Shown: positions 53,002 to 60,841 of the stretch, piece after piece
How positions within the stretch are numbered: position 1 is the stretch's first letter
How the letters are laid out: the number at the start of each line of letters is the position of its first letter
From: Albimonas pacifica
GTDB lineage: Bacteria; Pseudomonadota; Alphaproteobacteria; Rhodobacterales; Rhodobacteraceae
Direction: 5' to 3'
Assembly (NCBI RefSeq): GCF_900113695.1
Contig: NZ_FOQH01000007.1
Coordinates: 186,001 to 250,000 of the forward strand
DNA: 64,000 bases
Notes under the pieces: generated by a model
Told to the model about the DNA's origin: nothing
The model's database searches: none
The model's input: the letters and a program-made list of their open reading frames with translations, nothing else
Program-made: the position numbers and the translations under genes

Positions 53002-54348
53002 ATGCTTCCAGCTCCCTTCCGTCACCCCGCCTATCGCCGCTACATCGCCGCCAACTTCTTCGGAATGAACGGTAGCTGGATGCTGCGCGTGGCCATCGCG
53101 TGGCTGGCGTGGGAGCTGACGGGCTCGGCGGCGGTGACGGGCGTGGTCTCGTTCCTGACCTTCGCGCCCATCGTCTTCTCCGGTCCGTTCTTCGGCGTGC
53201 TCGCCGACCGCATCGACCCCAAGCGCGGGATCGTGGCGGCGCAGGCGACGCAGTGCCTGTTCGGCACGATCCTGTTCGGGCTGGCGCTGGCGGACGCGCT
53301 GTCGGCGCCGGTGCTGCTGGCCTCGGCGCTGGGGATGGGGCTGGCGGCCTCGGCCTACCACCCGTTCCGCATGGCGCTGCTGCCCCGGCTGGTCCCGCAG
53401 GAGGTGCTGGGCCAGGCGCTGGCGATCGGCGCGCTGAACTTCAACATGACCCGGATGCTGGGCCCCGCGCTGGGCGGCTGGCTGATCCATGCCTACGGCG
53501 CCGCGGGCGCGGTGGGCGTGGCGGCGGCGCTGTTCGTGCCCCAGGTCCTCGCCATCGCCTCGCTGGGCGCCTATCCCCCCGCCGCGGCCGAGCCCGACCC
53601 CGACGCCCGCCACGGGCTGGGCGGGGTGCTCGACCAGCTGGCCGAGGGCGCGCGCTACGCCATGGCCCAGCCGCTGGTGCGCGAGGCGGTTCTGATGAAC
53701 GCGCTCTTCGCCGTCGCGGCGCGCGGCAGCCTCGAGCTGCTGCCAGTGGCGGCGGACGGGCTCTACAACCGCGGCGCGGGGGGCTTCGGCATCCTGACCG
53801 CGACCGCCGGCGCCGGCGCGGTGGTGGCCGCGGTCTACATGGCCCGCGGCGGGCAGACCGCCCATTCGCTGCGCGCCCGCGCCCGCTTCGCCACCGCGCT
53901 GGGGCTGCTGGGCACCGCGCTGCTGGGGCTGGTGGGCAGCTGGCCCGCGGCCATCGTCACCGTGGCGCTGATCGGCGCCTGCGGGACCATGGTCGGCGTC
54001 GCCAACCAGACCATCGCCCAGCTCTCCACGCCCGAGGGCAAGCGCGGGCGGGTGATGTCGCTGTGGCTGATCTCGGGGATCGGCGGCGCCTCGATCGGCT
54101 CGATCGGCATCGGCGCGCTGGCGGACCTGATCGGGCTGCAGCACGCGCTGGTGGTGACGGCGATCGCCATGGCCGCCCTCGCCCCCTTCGTCGCCTGGAA
54201 CCTGCGGGGCCGCGAGACGGCGGCCGAGCCGCCGGCCCCCCCGCGCCCGGCGCCCGGCAAGGCGGGCGGCGGCGTCGGCCCGGCCGGCGCCCCGACCCCC
54301 GGCGCGGTCAAGCGCTGCGCGAACGCACCCAGTCGCGCCAGGCGGTGA
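53002..54348 (+). CDS. MFS transporter (enterobactin-exporter-like family)
   Basis: A 448-residue carrier with about 12 membrane segments. N-terminal RHPAYRRYIAANFFGMNGSWMLRVAIAWLAWELTGSAAVTGVVSF and the FFGVLADRIDPKRGIVAAQ loop fit the MFS_3 group. Substrate unknown. The C-terminal 50 residues are Pro/Gly/Ala-rich and extend 41 bases into the end of the convergent EamA gene, so the last 13 codons are read on both strands. No near neighbour on the same strand. Confidence 0.82.
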   Translation: MLPAPFRHPAYRRYIAANFFGMNGSWMLRVAIAWLAWELTGSAAVTGVVSFLTFAPIVFSGPFFGVLADRIDPKRGIVAAQATQCLFGTILFGLALADALSAPVLLASALGMGLAASAYHPFRMALLPRLVPQEVLGQALAIGALNFNMTRMLGPALGGWLIHAYGAAGAVGVAAALFVPQVLAIASLGAYPPAAAEPDPDARHGLGGVLDQLAEGARYAMAQPLVREAVLMNALFAVAARGSLELLPVAADGLYNRGAGGFGILTATAGAGAVVAAVYMARGGQTAHSLRARARFATALGLLGTALLGLVGSWPAAIVTVALIGACGTMVGVANQTIAQLSTPEGKRGRVMSLWLISGIGGASIGSIGIGALADLIGLQHALVVTAIAMAALAPFVAWNLRGRETAAEPPAPPRPAPGKAGGGVGPAGAPTPGAVKRCANAPSRARR

Positions 54349-55183
54349 ACAGGCCCGCGGCGATCACGATCGTCGCGCCCAGCGCCATCGGCCAGTCCAG
54401 GTTCTCGCCGAAGATCAGGATCCCGACCGAGGTCGAGAGCACGATCTGCACGTATTGCACCGGCTGGGTGACCACCGCGTCCGCCGCCTCCAGCGCCTTG
54501 ATGAAGAAGTAGTGCCCCGCCGCCCCGGTGACGCAGAGGATCCCCATCCAGATCCAGTCGACGGGCGCGAGCCAGGTCCACTGCCAGATGCCGAAGGCGG
54601 TGGCCACGATCAGCCCGCCGACGCCGGTGTAGAAGAAGCTGACCATGGCCGAGTCCCTGCGGCTCGCGAGCCGGGTCATCACGCCGTAGACGGCGATCCC
54701 GATGCTCGCCACCACCGCCAGCCAGATGTCGGAATCGAGCAGCCCCGGCCCGGGGCGCACGATGATCAGCACGCCCAGGAAGCCCACGCCGATGGCGGTC
54801 CAGCGCCGCCAGCCCACCGCCTCGCCCAGCACCGGCACCGAGAGGGCGGCGAGGATCAGCGGGTTCGCGGCGAACAGCGACATCGTCGCCGCCAGCCCCA
54901 CCTTGGCGAAGGCGGTGATCGCCACCACCACCTGGGCGGCCAGCAGCCCCCCGCGCGCGAGCTGCAGCCACACGTTCGCCGAGGCGGCGGAGCGGGCGAT
55001 CCCCCCCGGCGCGTTCAGCGCGCGCACCACCACGAAGGCCGCGAAGGCCCAGTAGCGGATCATCACCACGAAGACCGGCGGATAGTTCTCGGCCAGGTGC
55101 TTCGAGACGCCGTCCTGGGCCGCGAAGATGGTGACCGCGAGCAATGCGAAGCCGAGACCCTTGCGGGCGCTTTGGGGAACCAT
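54308..55183 (-). CDS. EamA/DMT family transporter
   Basis: A 291-residue protein with ten predicted membrane helices in two EamA repeats: first GLGFALLAVTIFAAQDGVSKHLAENYPPVFVVMIRYWAFAAFV, second after IVRPGPGLLDSDIWLAVVASIGIAVYGVMTRLASRRDSA. It belongs to the drug/metabolite transporter superfamily, usually exporters of amino acids or small metabolites. I use ATG 55183 because the first helix starts there; 55222 would add 13 polar residues. It overlaps the MFS gene tail convergently. Confidence 0.85.
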   Translation of the reverse strand: MVPQSARKGLGFALLAVTIFAAQDGVSKHLAENYPPVFVVMIRYWAFAAFVVVRALNAPGGIARSAASANVWLQLARGGLLAAQVVVAITAFAKVGLAATMSLFAANPLILAALSVPVLGEAVGWRRWTAIGVGFLGVLIIVRPGPGLLDSDIWLAVVASIGIAVYGVMTRLASRRDSAMVSFFYTGVGGLIVATAFGIWQWTWLAPVDWIWMGILCVTGAAGHYFFIKALEAADAVVTQPVQYVQIVLSTSVGILIFGENLDWPMALGATIVIAAGLFTAWRDWVRSRSA

Positions 55184-55344
55184 GGATCGTCCGATGAGGA
55201 AGGGTCGCGGAAACGGCCGCATCGCCCGGCCATACGATCCCCTTACAATCCGAGCCCGCCCCCGGCGTCAAGCGTTGCGCCGCAGCACGGGCGCGCAAGC
55301 CCGTCCGCCGTGGCGCGCATGGCGCGGAAGGAGGCGGCGGGAAG

Positions 55345-55376
55345 GGCCCGGGGGCGGCGCGCCGCGCCCCCGGGCC
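55345..55376 (-). terminator. Hairpin after the first short-chain dehydrogenase
   Basis: A perfect 12-bp stem (GGCCCGGGGGCG 55345-55356 with 55365-55376) and an 8-base loop, 26 bases after the stop of the dehydrogenase on the minus strand. No T tract. Confidence 0.6.
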
Positions 55377-55402
55377 GATGCGTCCCGCGGGCGCCGCGCC
55401 GG

Positions 55403-56173
55403 TCAGCCGTCGGCTTCGTTCAGCAGCTCCGGCGGCAGGAAGGTGCGGTTCCAGGTCGGCGAGATCAGGATCTCGTTGATGCAGACATGGGCGGGGGATT
55501 CGGCGACGAACTTCACCGCCCGGCCCAGGTCCTCGGACTGCAGCATCCGCGCGCGCACCGCCTCCGAAGGGGGGACGGGGCGCTTCTCCATGATCGGGGT
55601 GTTCACCTCGCCCGGCATGATCACGCACGACCGGATGCCGTTCGCCCCCTCCTCCATGTTGATCGAGTGGCTCAGCGCCACCACCCCGTGCTTGGAGGCG
55701 TTGTAGGCCGGCCCGGTGATCTTGGAGGCATGACGCCCCGCCCAGGAGCTGACCATGATGATCAGCCCGCCGCCGGCGGCGCGCATCTGCGCCATCACCG
55801 GGATGGTGCAGTTCATCACCCCGGTCAGGTTCACGTCGACCACCATGCGGAAGTCCTCGGCCGAGATCTCGCCCGAGTGGCGCTTGGGCACGTTCACGCC
55901 CGCGTTCGCCACCAGGATGTCGACGGGGCCGAACTCCGCCTCGATCGAGCGGGCGGCGGCCGCGCAGGCGGCGGCGTCGGAGACGTCGAGCGGAGCGACC
56001 TCGGCCAGCCCGCCGGCCGCCTCGATGTCGGCGGCCACCCGGTCGAGCTCGGCCTGCCGGCGCCCGGTCAGGATCACCCGGGCCCCCGACCCGGCCAGCG
56101 CCTTGGCCGAGGCCTCGCCGATGCCTCCGCCCGCGCCCGTCACCCAGGCGGTCTTTCCATCCAGCGCGCCCAT
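55403..56173 (-). CDS. Short-chain dehydrogenase/reductase (SDR 1)
   Basis: A 256-residue classical SDR. Cofactor motif TGAGGGIG at residues 13-20, NAG in VANAGVNVPK, catalytic Ser in VSSWAGRHASK and Y-x3-K as YNASKHG. RR after the second strand (LTGRRQ) suggests NADP. The C-terminal ESPAHVCINEILISPTWNR is shared almost word for word with the second SDR at 57120. Substrate unknown. It is divergent from ompW; the two SDRs flank ompW. Confidence 0.9.
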   Translation of the reverse strand: MGALDGKTAWVTGAGGGIGEASAKALAGSGARVILTGRRQAELDRVAADIEAAGGLAEVAPLDVSDAAACAAAARSIEAEFGPVDILVANAGVNVPKRHSGEISAEDFRMVVDVNLTGVMNCTIPVMAQMRAAGGGLIIMVSSWAGRHASKITGPAYNASKHGVVALSHSINMEEGANGIRSCVIMPGEVNTPIMEKRPVPPSEAVRARMLQSEDLGRAVKFVAESPAHVCINEILISPTWNRTFLPPELLNEADG

Positions 56174-56326
56174 CTCGTCCTCCCTCGATCCGTGGTCGTC
56201 GCAGCGAACCCTAGGGCGCCCCGCGCCGCGGCGCGAGGGGCAAGCGCCCCCGCGGCCGTTGACGCGGAGTCCCGCGGGAGGCCTGCGCCCAGCGCAACCC
56301 CGCCGCCCGCCGTTTCAGATGAAATC

Positions 56327-56340
56327 TTGATCCGGATCAA
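56327..56340 (+). promoter_or_regulatory. FNR/FnrL-type site before ompW
   Basis: TTGATCCGGATCAA is a perfect match to the FNR consensus TTGAT-N4-ATCAA. It is 77 bases before the ompW ATG, which allows activation from about -41. It suggests that ompW is induced under low oxygen, in agreement with ompW control in other proteobacteria. Confidence 0.8.
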
Positions 56341-56417
56341 AGTGTTGCCCCGCCATCGGAGCCACACGGGCGGGGACGGCGCATCCCTGCGCCGACCCGA
56401 ACGACCGGAGCGCCGAC

Positions 56418-57095
56418 ATGGCCCGCAAGAACACGATCGCCGCCGCCGCGGCCGCCGCCCTTCTCCTCGCCTCGCCCGCCGTGGCCGAGCCGCTGCTCGA
56501 CCTCTCCTCCAACGGCGACTGGCTGATCCGCGTGCGCGGCCTGGCGGTGATCCCGAACGAGGACCTATCCGCCCAGGGCATCCCCGGCGCCGACGCCTCG
56601 ATCGACGTCGACTACGTGCCCGAGCTCGACATCACCTATTTCTTCACGCCCAACATCGCCGCCGAGCTGATCCTGGCCACGACCAACCACGACGTCGCCG
56701 GCCGGGGCGCGCTGGGCGGGGCGGACATCGGCTCGGTCTGGCTGCTGCCGCCGACGCTGACGCTGCAGTATCACGTGACCCAGCTGGGCGAGTGGACCGG
56801 CTCCGAGGCGCTCGGCCGGCTGAAGCCCTACGTCGGCGCGGGCGTGAACTACACGATGTTCTACGACGCGAACCCGGGCCAGTTCGCCTCGATCGACTAC
56901 GACAACGCCTTCGGCTTCGCGCTGCAGGCCGGGCTCGACTACGAGATCGCCGAGGGCGTCTATCTGAACGCGGACGTGAAATACGTGTTCCTCAACACCG
57001 ACTGGACGATCAACAAGAACTCCGCCGCGCCGATCCGCGGCTCGGTGGACGTCAACCCGCTAATCGTGGGCCTGGGCGTGGGCGTGCGCTTCTGA
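56418..57095 (+). CDS. ompW: OmpW family outer membrane protein
   Basis: A 225-residue porin-like protein. Signal peptide AAAAAAALLLASPAVAE, then DWLIRVRGLAVIPNEDLS at the mature start, the ITYFFTPNIAAELILATTNHDV strand pair, LPPTLTLQYHV, KPYVGAGVNYTMFYD and a C-terminal GLGVGVRF with terminal Phe, all typical of the eight-stranded OmpW barrel. It is thought to pass small hydrophobic compounds through the outer membrane. The FNR-type site upstream suggests anaerobic or microaerobic expression. Confidence 0.94.
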   Translation: MARKNTIAAAAAAALLLASPAVAEPLLDLSSNGDWLIRVRGLAVIPNEDLSAQGIPGADASIDVDYVPELDITYFFTPNIAAELILATTNHDVAGRGALGGADIGSVWLLPPTLTLQYHVTQLGEWTGSEALGRLKPYVGAGVNYTMFYDANPGQFASIDYDNAFGFALQAGLDYEIAEGVYLNADVKYVFLNTDWTINKNSAAPIRGSVDVNPLIVGLGVGVRF

Positions 57096-57119
57096 GCGCC
57101 GGGCGCCTGAGCCGAGCGT

Positions 57120-57911
57120 TCAGCCCAGTCCCGCCGCCCGGTCCGCCTCGGCCCGGGCGGCCTGCCTTCCGGGGGGGACGTAAAGGCGGTTCCAGGTCGG
57201 CGAGATCAGGATCTCGTTCATGCAGACATGGGCCGGGCTCTCCAGCGCGAAGCGCACCGCGCGGGCGACGTCCTGGGGCTGGAGCATCCGGCTCCGCATC
57301 CCCGGCGTCGGCGCGTCGTCCTTGGCGGCCAGCAGGGGGGTCGAGACCTCCCCCGGCAGGATCGCGCAGGCGCGGATCCCGTTCGCCCCCTCCTCCATGT
57401 TCAGCGTGTGGCAGAAGGCCGAGACCGCCTGTTTCGAGGCGTTGTAGGCCGCCCCCGTGAAGGGCTGCACATGCCGCCCGGCCCAGGAGCAGATCACCGC
57501 CAGCGCGCCCCCGCCGCGCGACCGCATCCCGGGCAGCACGGCCAGCGCCGCGTTGATCACGCCGTTGGCGTTGACCGCCATCACCTGCGCGGCCTCGAGG
57601 GGGTCGAGCTCGGCCAGCGCACGCCTGCGGATGTTGATGCCGGCGGCGGCGGCCAGCCCCTCGACCGGGCCCAGCCGCGCCTGCGCCTGCGCCACGGCGG
57701 CGACGCAGGCGGCGGGGTCGGTCACGTCCAGCGGCAGGGCCAGCGCCTCGGCCCCCTGCGCCCGCAGCGCGGCGGCGCGGGCCTCGAGCGCCGGCGCGTC
57801 GCGGTCGCTCAGCGCCAGCCGCGCCCCCGCCCCGGCCAGCGACTCGGCGCAGGCGGCGCCGATGCCGCTCGCCGCCCCCGTGATCCAGATCACCCGTCCG
57901 CCCAGCTCCAT
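57120..57911 (-). CDS. Short-chain dehydrogenase/reductase (SDR 2)
   Basis: A 263-residue classical SDR: TGAASGIG cofactor motif, AAAGIN at the NAG position (AAG instead of NAG), CSWAGRHVQPF with the catalytic Ser and YNASKQA. SDRDAP after the second strand ends in Asp, favouring NAD, in contrast with SDR 1. The end ESPAHVCMNEILISPTWNRLYVPP pairs it with SDR 1 as a paralogue. ATG 57911 chosen since the fold begins at once. It converges with ompW, with 24 bases between the stops. Confidence 0.88.
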   Translation of the reverse strand: MELGGRVIWITGAASGIGAACAESLAGAGARLALSDRDAPALEARAAALRAQGAEALALPLDVTDPAACVAAVAQAQARLGPVEGLAAAAGINIRRRALAELDPLEAAQVMAVNANGVINAALAVLPGMRSRGGGALAVICSWAGRHVQPFTGAAYNASKQAVSAFCHTLNMEEGANGIRACAILPGEVSTPLLAAKDDAPTPGMRSRMLQPQDVARAVRFALESPAHVCMNEILISPTWNRLYVPPGRQAARAEADRAAGLG

Positions 57912-58074
57912 GCGCCCGTCTCCCCGCCTGCGATCCGGACCTCTTAGTGCAAGTCGGCGGATGATGTCCGGACCTTTCTGCGCTCCGCCCCCCTGTCCGT
58001 CCACACTTCGCGCAATTCGATTGTGTTCGCGCCGCCGGAGTCCGATCCTCGTTCAAGACCTGAGGAGGGTGATC

Positions 58075-58455
58075 ATGCGCAGAACGTTCCTTCTGATCGG
58101 CGCCGCGCTGGGCCTGCTGGCTCCGCCGGGGCTCGCCGCCGCGGCCGAGGTCGAGACCGCCTTCGCCGCCATGGACGCCAACGGCGACGGGATGCTGGAC
58201 GTGGACGAGTACGTGGCCGCCGTGGTCCACCGCTTCGGCGAGCTCGACGCCGACGACGACCGGATGCTGACCGCGACCGAGATCGGCGAGGTCGATCGCG
58301 ACGCCTTCGTCGCCGCGGACCGCGACGGCGACGGCGAGCTCTCGCTCGGCGAGGCGGTGGGCGACCGCATGATCCGCTTCTTCGACGCCGACTCGTCCCG
58401 CGACGGGACGGTGACGCTGGTCGAGATCAACGCTTACCTGGAGGGACTGGAATGA
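58075..58455 (+). CDS. Exported EF-hand protein
   Basis: A 126-residue precursor; signal TFLLIGAALGLLAPPGLAAAA. Four EF-hand-like loops follow: DANGDGMLDVDE (34-45), DADDDRMLTATE, DRDGDGELSLGE and DADSSRDGTVTLVE. The first and third have all calcium ligands, the second lacks the usual Gly at position 6, and the fourth is widened by two residues. A periplasmic calcium-binding protein. RBS GAGGAGGG. Its stop overlaps the lipoprotein start as ATGA. Confidence 0.85.
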   Translation: MRRTFLLIGAALGLLAPPGLAAAAEVETAFAAMDANGDGMLDVDEYVAAVVHRFGELDADDDRMLTATEIGEVDRDAFVAADRDGDGELSLGEAVGDRMIRFFDADSSRDGTVTLVEINAYLEGLE

Positions 58456-58685
58456 CCCGTCATGCAACCCCTGCGCGCCTCGCCGCCCTGGCCCTGGCGC
58501 TCGCGGCGCTGGCCGGATGCTCGAACGTGCCGCTCGACAAGCAGACCCAGGGCCAGATCCTGGGCGGCGTGACCGGCGCGGCCGTCGGCTCGCTGTTCGG
58601 CGGCGGCACGGGCCGGATCGTGGCGACCGGCGCAGGCGCCGTGATCGGCACCATCGCCGGCGGAGAGCTCGCCAAGGGCATGTGA
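58452..58685 (+). CDS. Glycine-zipper lipoprotein
   Basis: A 77-residue lipoprotein. The lipobox is LAGC, followed by SNVPLDKQTQGQILGGVTGAAVGSLFGGGTGRIVATGAGAVIGTIAGGELAKGM, a two-fold glycine zipper like that of 17-kDa antigen/SlyB-type proteins, which insert into or span the outer membrane. Translationally coupled to the EF-hand gene. Function unknown; such proteins often respond to envelope stress. Confidence 0.82.
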   Translation: MTRHATPARLAALALALAALAGCSNVPLDKQTQGQILGGVTGAAVGSLFGGGTGRIVATGAGAVIGTIAGGELAKGM

Positions 58686-58724
58686 CCCTGCGCACGCGAC
58701 GCCGTGCACGGGACGTGGAAAAGC

Positions 58725-58749
58725 GGAAGGGGCCCGGCGGGCCCCTTCC
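58725..58749. terminator. Bidirectional terminator, lipoprotein / sugar operon
   Basis: A perfect 11-bp stem (GGAAGGGGCCC 58725-58735 with 58739-58749) around a 3-base loop between convergent transcription units; AAAA precedes and TCCTCGTCT follows. Confidence 0.75.
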
Positions 58750-58795
58750 TCGTCTCCAGCCTGCGCGCCGCCCCTTCGGACGGGCGCGCCCCCGA

Positions 58796-59752
58796 TCAGA
58801 ACGGGCTGTCGGGGAAGTAGAACTGCTCGGCGTTCTCCGGCGTGATCCGCTGGGAGCCGATGATGAAGCGGCCCGAGACGGGGGTGGCCGAGACCAGGCC
58901 CAGCGCGGTCAGCTCGATCGCGGTCGCGATCTGCGCGGGCGGGTAGGTGACGTTCACGGGCAGCATCGGGTCGCCGTCCATGATCCGCTTCACGATCTCC
59001 TTCATGCCGGCGCCGCCGACCACCCACATCTCGCCGTCGCGGCCGGCCTGGGAGATCGCCTCCAGCACGCCGATGGCCATGTCGTCGTCGGCCGCCCAGA
59101 CCGCGTCGATGTCCTCGTACTTCGACAGGAAGTCCTGCATCACGTTGAAGGCGTCGTCGCGGTTCCAGTTGCCGTGCTGCATGTCCAGCACGTTGATGCC
59201 CGAGCCGTCGATGGCCGCGGTGAAGGCGTCCACCCGCTCGTTGTCGAGCGTGGTGGGGATGCCGCGCAGGACCACGACGTTGTCGCCGGACTCGAGGTTC
59301 TCGGCGAAATACTCGCCCGCCACGCGGCCGAAGCCGGTGTTGTCGCCGGCGACGTAGAGGTCCTCGATCCCCGGCACCGACAGGCCGCGGTCGACGACGG
59401 TCACCCAGATGCCCTGCTCCTTGACCGCCTGCACGGGGGAGGTCAGGGGCTCGGACTCGAAGGGCAGCACCACCAGCGCGTCGATGCCGCGGGTGGCGAC
59501 CATGTCCTCGATGTCGTTGACCATCTTGCCGGCGTCGCCGGAGGTCGCCAGCACGAAGCTGAGCTGGGGATAGGTCTCCTCCAGCCGCGCGATGGCCTCG
59601 CGGGCGTGGAAGTTCAGCCCGCCCATGAAGCCGTGGGTGGCCGAGGGGATGGCGACCCCGATGGTGTATTCCTCCTGCGCGAGCGCCGGAGCGGCGCCCA
59701 GCGTCAGGGTCGCGGCGAGGGCGGCGCCCTTGAAGATATCCCTGCGGTTCAT
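58796..59752 (-). CDS. Sugar ABC transporter substrate-binding protein
   Basis: A 318-residue type I periplasmic binding protein (RbsB-like, Peripla_BP_4). A signal with an RR pair (MNRRDIFKGAALAATLTLGAAPALAQ) could be Sec or Tat. The mature start EYTIGVAIPSATHGFMGGLNFHAREAI, the hinge DRGLSVPGIEDLYVAGDNTGFGRVAGEYFAENL and DDDMAIGVLEAISQAG are typical for binding proteins of pentoses, hexoses or polyols in CUT2 systems. It is last in the operon, after an intercistronic hairpin, with RBS GGGAGGAATTG. Confidence 0.92.
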   Translation of the reverse strand: MNRRDIFKGAALAATLTLGAAPALAQEEYTIGVAIPSATHGFMGGLNFHAREAIARLEETYPQLSFVLATSGDAGKMVNDIEDMVATRGIDALVVLPFESEPLTSPVQAVKEQGIWVTVVDRGLSVPGIEDLYVAGDNTGFGRVAGEYFAENLESGDNVVVLRGIPTTLDNERVDAFTAAIDGSGINVLDMQHGNWNRDDAFNVMQDFLSKYEDIDAVWAADDDMAIGVLEAISQAGRDGEMWVVGGAGMKEIVKRIMDGDPMLPVNVTYPPAQIATAIELTALGLVSATPVSGRFIIGSQRITPENAEQFYFPDSPF

Positions 59753-59775
59753 TTCAATTCCTCCCGTTTGCTTCC

Positions 59776-59792
59776 CCGGGGCTGCGCCCCGG
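59776..59792 (-). other. Intercistronic hairpin before the binding-protein gene
   Basis: CCGGGGC-TGC-GCCCCGG, a 7-bp perfect stem in the 57-base space between permease and binding-protein genes. Such hairpins commonly protect the binding-protein message and raise its level relative to the membrane parts; that role is inferred. Confidence 0.5.
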
Positions 59793-59809
59793 CTTGCCGT
59801 TTCGGCCGA

Positions 59810-60841
59810 TCAGTCCTCGGCCTTCCTCTCCCGCTGCAGCACGACGGCGAGAATGACGATCACGCCCTGGATCGCGCCGTTGAGATACGGGCTGACGATC
59901 GAGGCGAGGTTCAGGATGTTGTCGATCAGGCTCAGGATCAGGACGCCGACCACCGCCCCCCAGACCCGGCCGAAGCCGCCCTTCAGGACCGTGCCGCCGA
60001 TGATGACGGCGGCGATGGCCTCCAGCTCCCACAGCACGCCGGTGGAGCCGGAGGCGGAGCCGAGGCGCGGCACGTACATGATCGTCGCCACCCCCACCAG
60101 CAGCCCCAGCAGGGCGTAGGTGGCCATGCGCACCCGGTCGACGCGCACGGCCGAATAGCGGGCCACCTGCTCGTTCGCGCCGATCGCCGCGCAATGCCGC
60201 CCGAAGGGGGCCGAGCGCATCGCCAGCTCGCCGAGGATCGCCACCAGCGCGAAGACCAGGATCGGCCAGCTGATCCCGAACGGCCCGTCGTAGTAGACCG
60301 GCCGGTAGAGCGAGCGCAGCTCGAAGTTCAGCGACAGCGTGCCCCCGTCCGCGAGCCAGGTGGTCAGCGAGCGGTAGACCCCCATCGCCCCCAGCGTGAC
60401 GATGAAGGGCTCGATCCTGACCCGCGCGATCAGCGCCCCGTTGACCATGCCGGCGGCGAGCCCGGTCAGCAGGGCCACGAGCATCCCCAGCACGATGGTG
60501 AAGACCGAGACGCCCAGCGGCTCGATCATCGCGTTCATCGCCAGGATCGTGATCCCGGCCGTGAACGCCGCCATCGACCCGACCGAGAGGTCGATGCCCC
60601 CGGCGGTGATCACGAAGGTCATCCCGACCGCGATGATCCCGATGAAGGCGGATCGGGCGAGCACGTTCTGCACGTTCCCCGCCGACAGGAAGTTGTCGTT
60701 GAGGAACGCCCCCAGCGCGATCAGCGCCGCCAGCGCCAGGATCGGCCCCAGCACATGCAGGTTGATGCGGCGGCGGGGCCGGGGGGCGGCGGCCGTCGGG
60801 CCGGTATCCGTCTGGGCGGCATCCGTCTGGGCGGCGGTCAT
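59810..60841 (-). CDS. Sugar ABC transporter permease (RbsC family)
   Basis: A 343-residue membrane protein with about ten helices. The signature TFVITAGGIDLSVGSMAAF near residue 80 and GGTVLKGGFGRVWGAVVGVLILSLIDN near the C-terminus define the BPD_transp_2 permeases. A polar Thr/Gln/Pro-rich N-terminus of about 25 residues precedes the first helix. Its start overlaps the stop of the ATPase gene (ATGA), so the two are translated together. Confidence 0.94.
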   Translation of the reverse strand: MTAAQTDAAQTDTGPTAAAPRPRRRINLHVLGPILALAALIALGAFLNDNFLSAGNVQNVLARSAFIGIIAVGMTFVITAGGIDLSVGSMAAFTAGITILAMNAMIEPLGVSVFTIVLGMLVALLTGLAAGMVNGALIARVRIEPFIVTLGAMGVYRSLTTWLADGGTLSLNFELRSLYRPVYYDGPFGISWPILVFALVAILGELAMRSAPFGRHCAAIGANEQVARYSAVRVDRVRMATYALLGLLVGVATIMYVPRLGSASGSTGVLWELEAIAAVIIGGTVLKGGFGRVWGAVVGVLILSLIDNILNLASIVSPYLNGAIQGVIVILAVVLQRERKAED

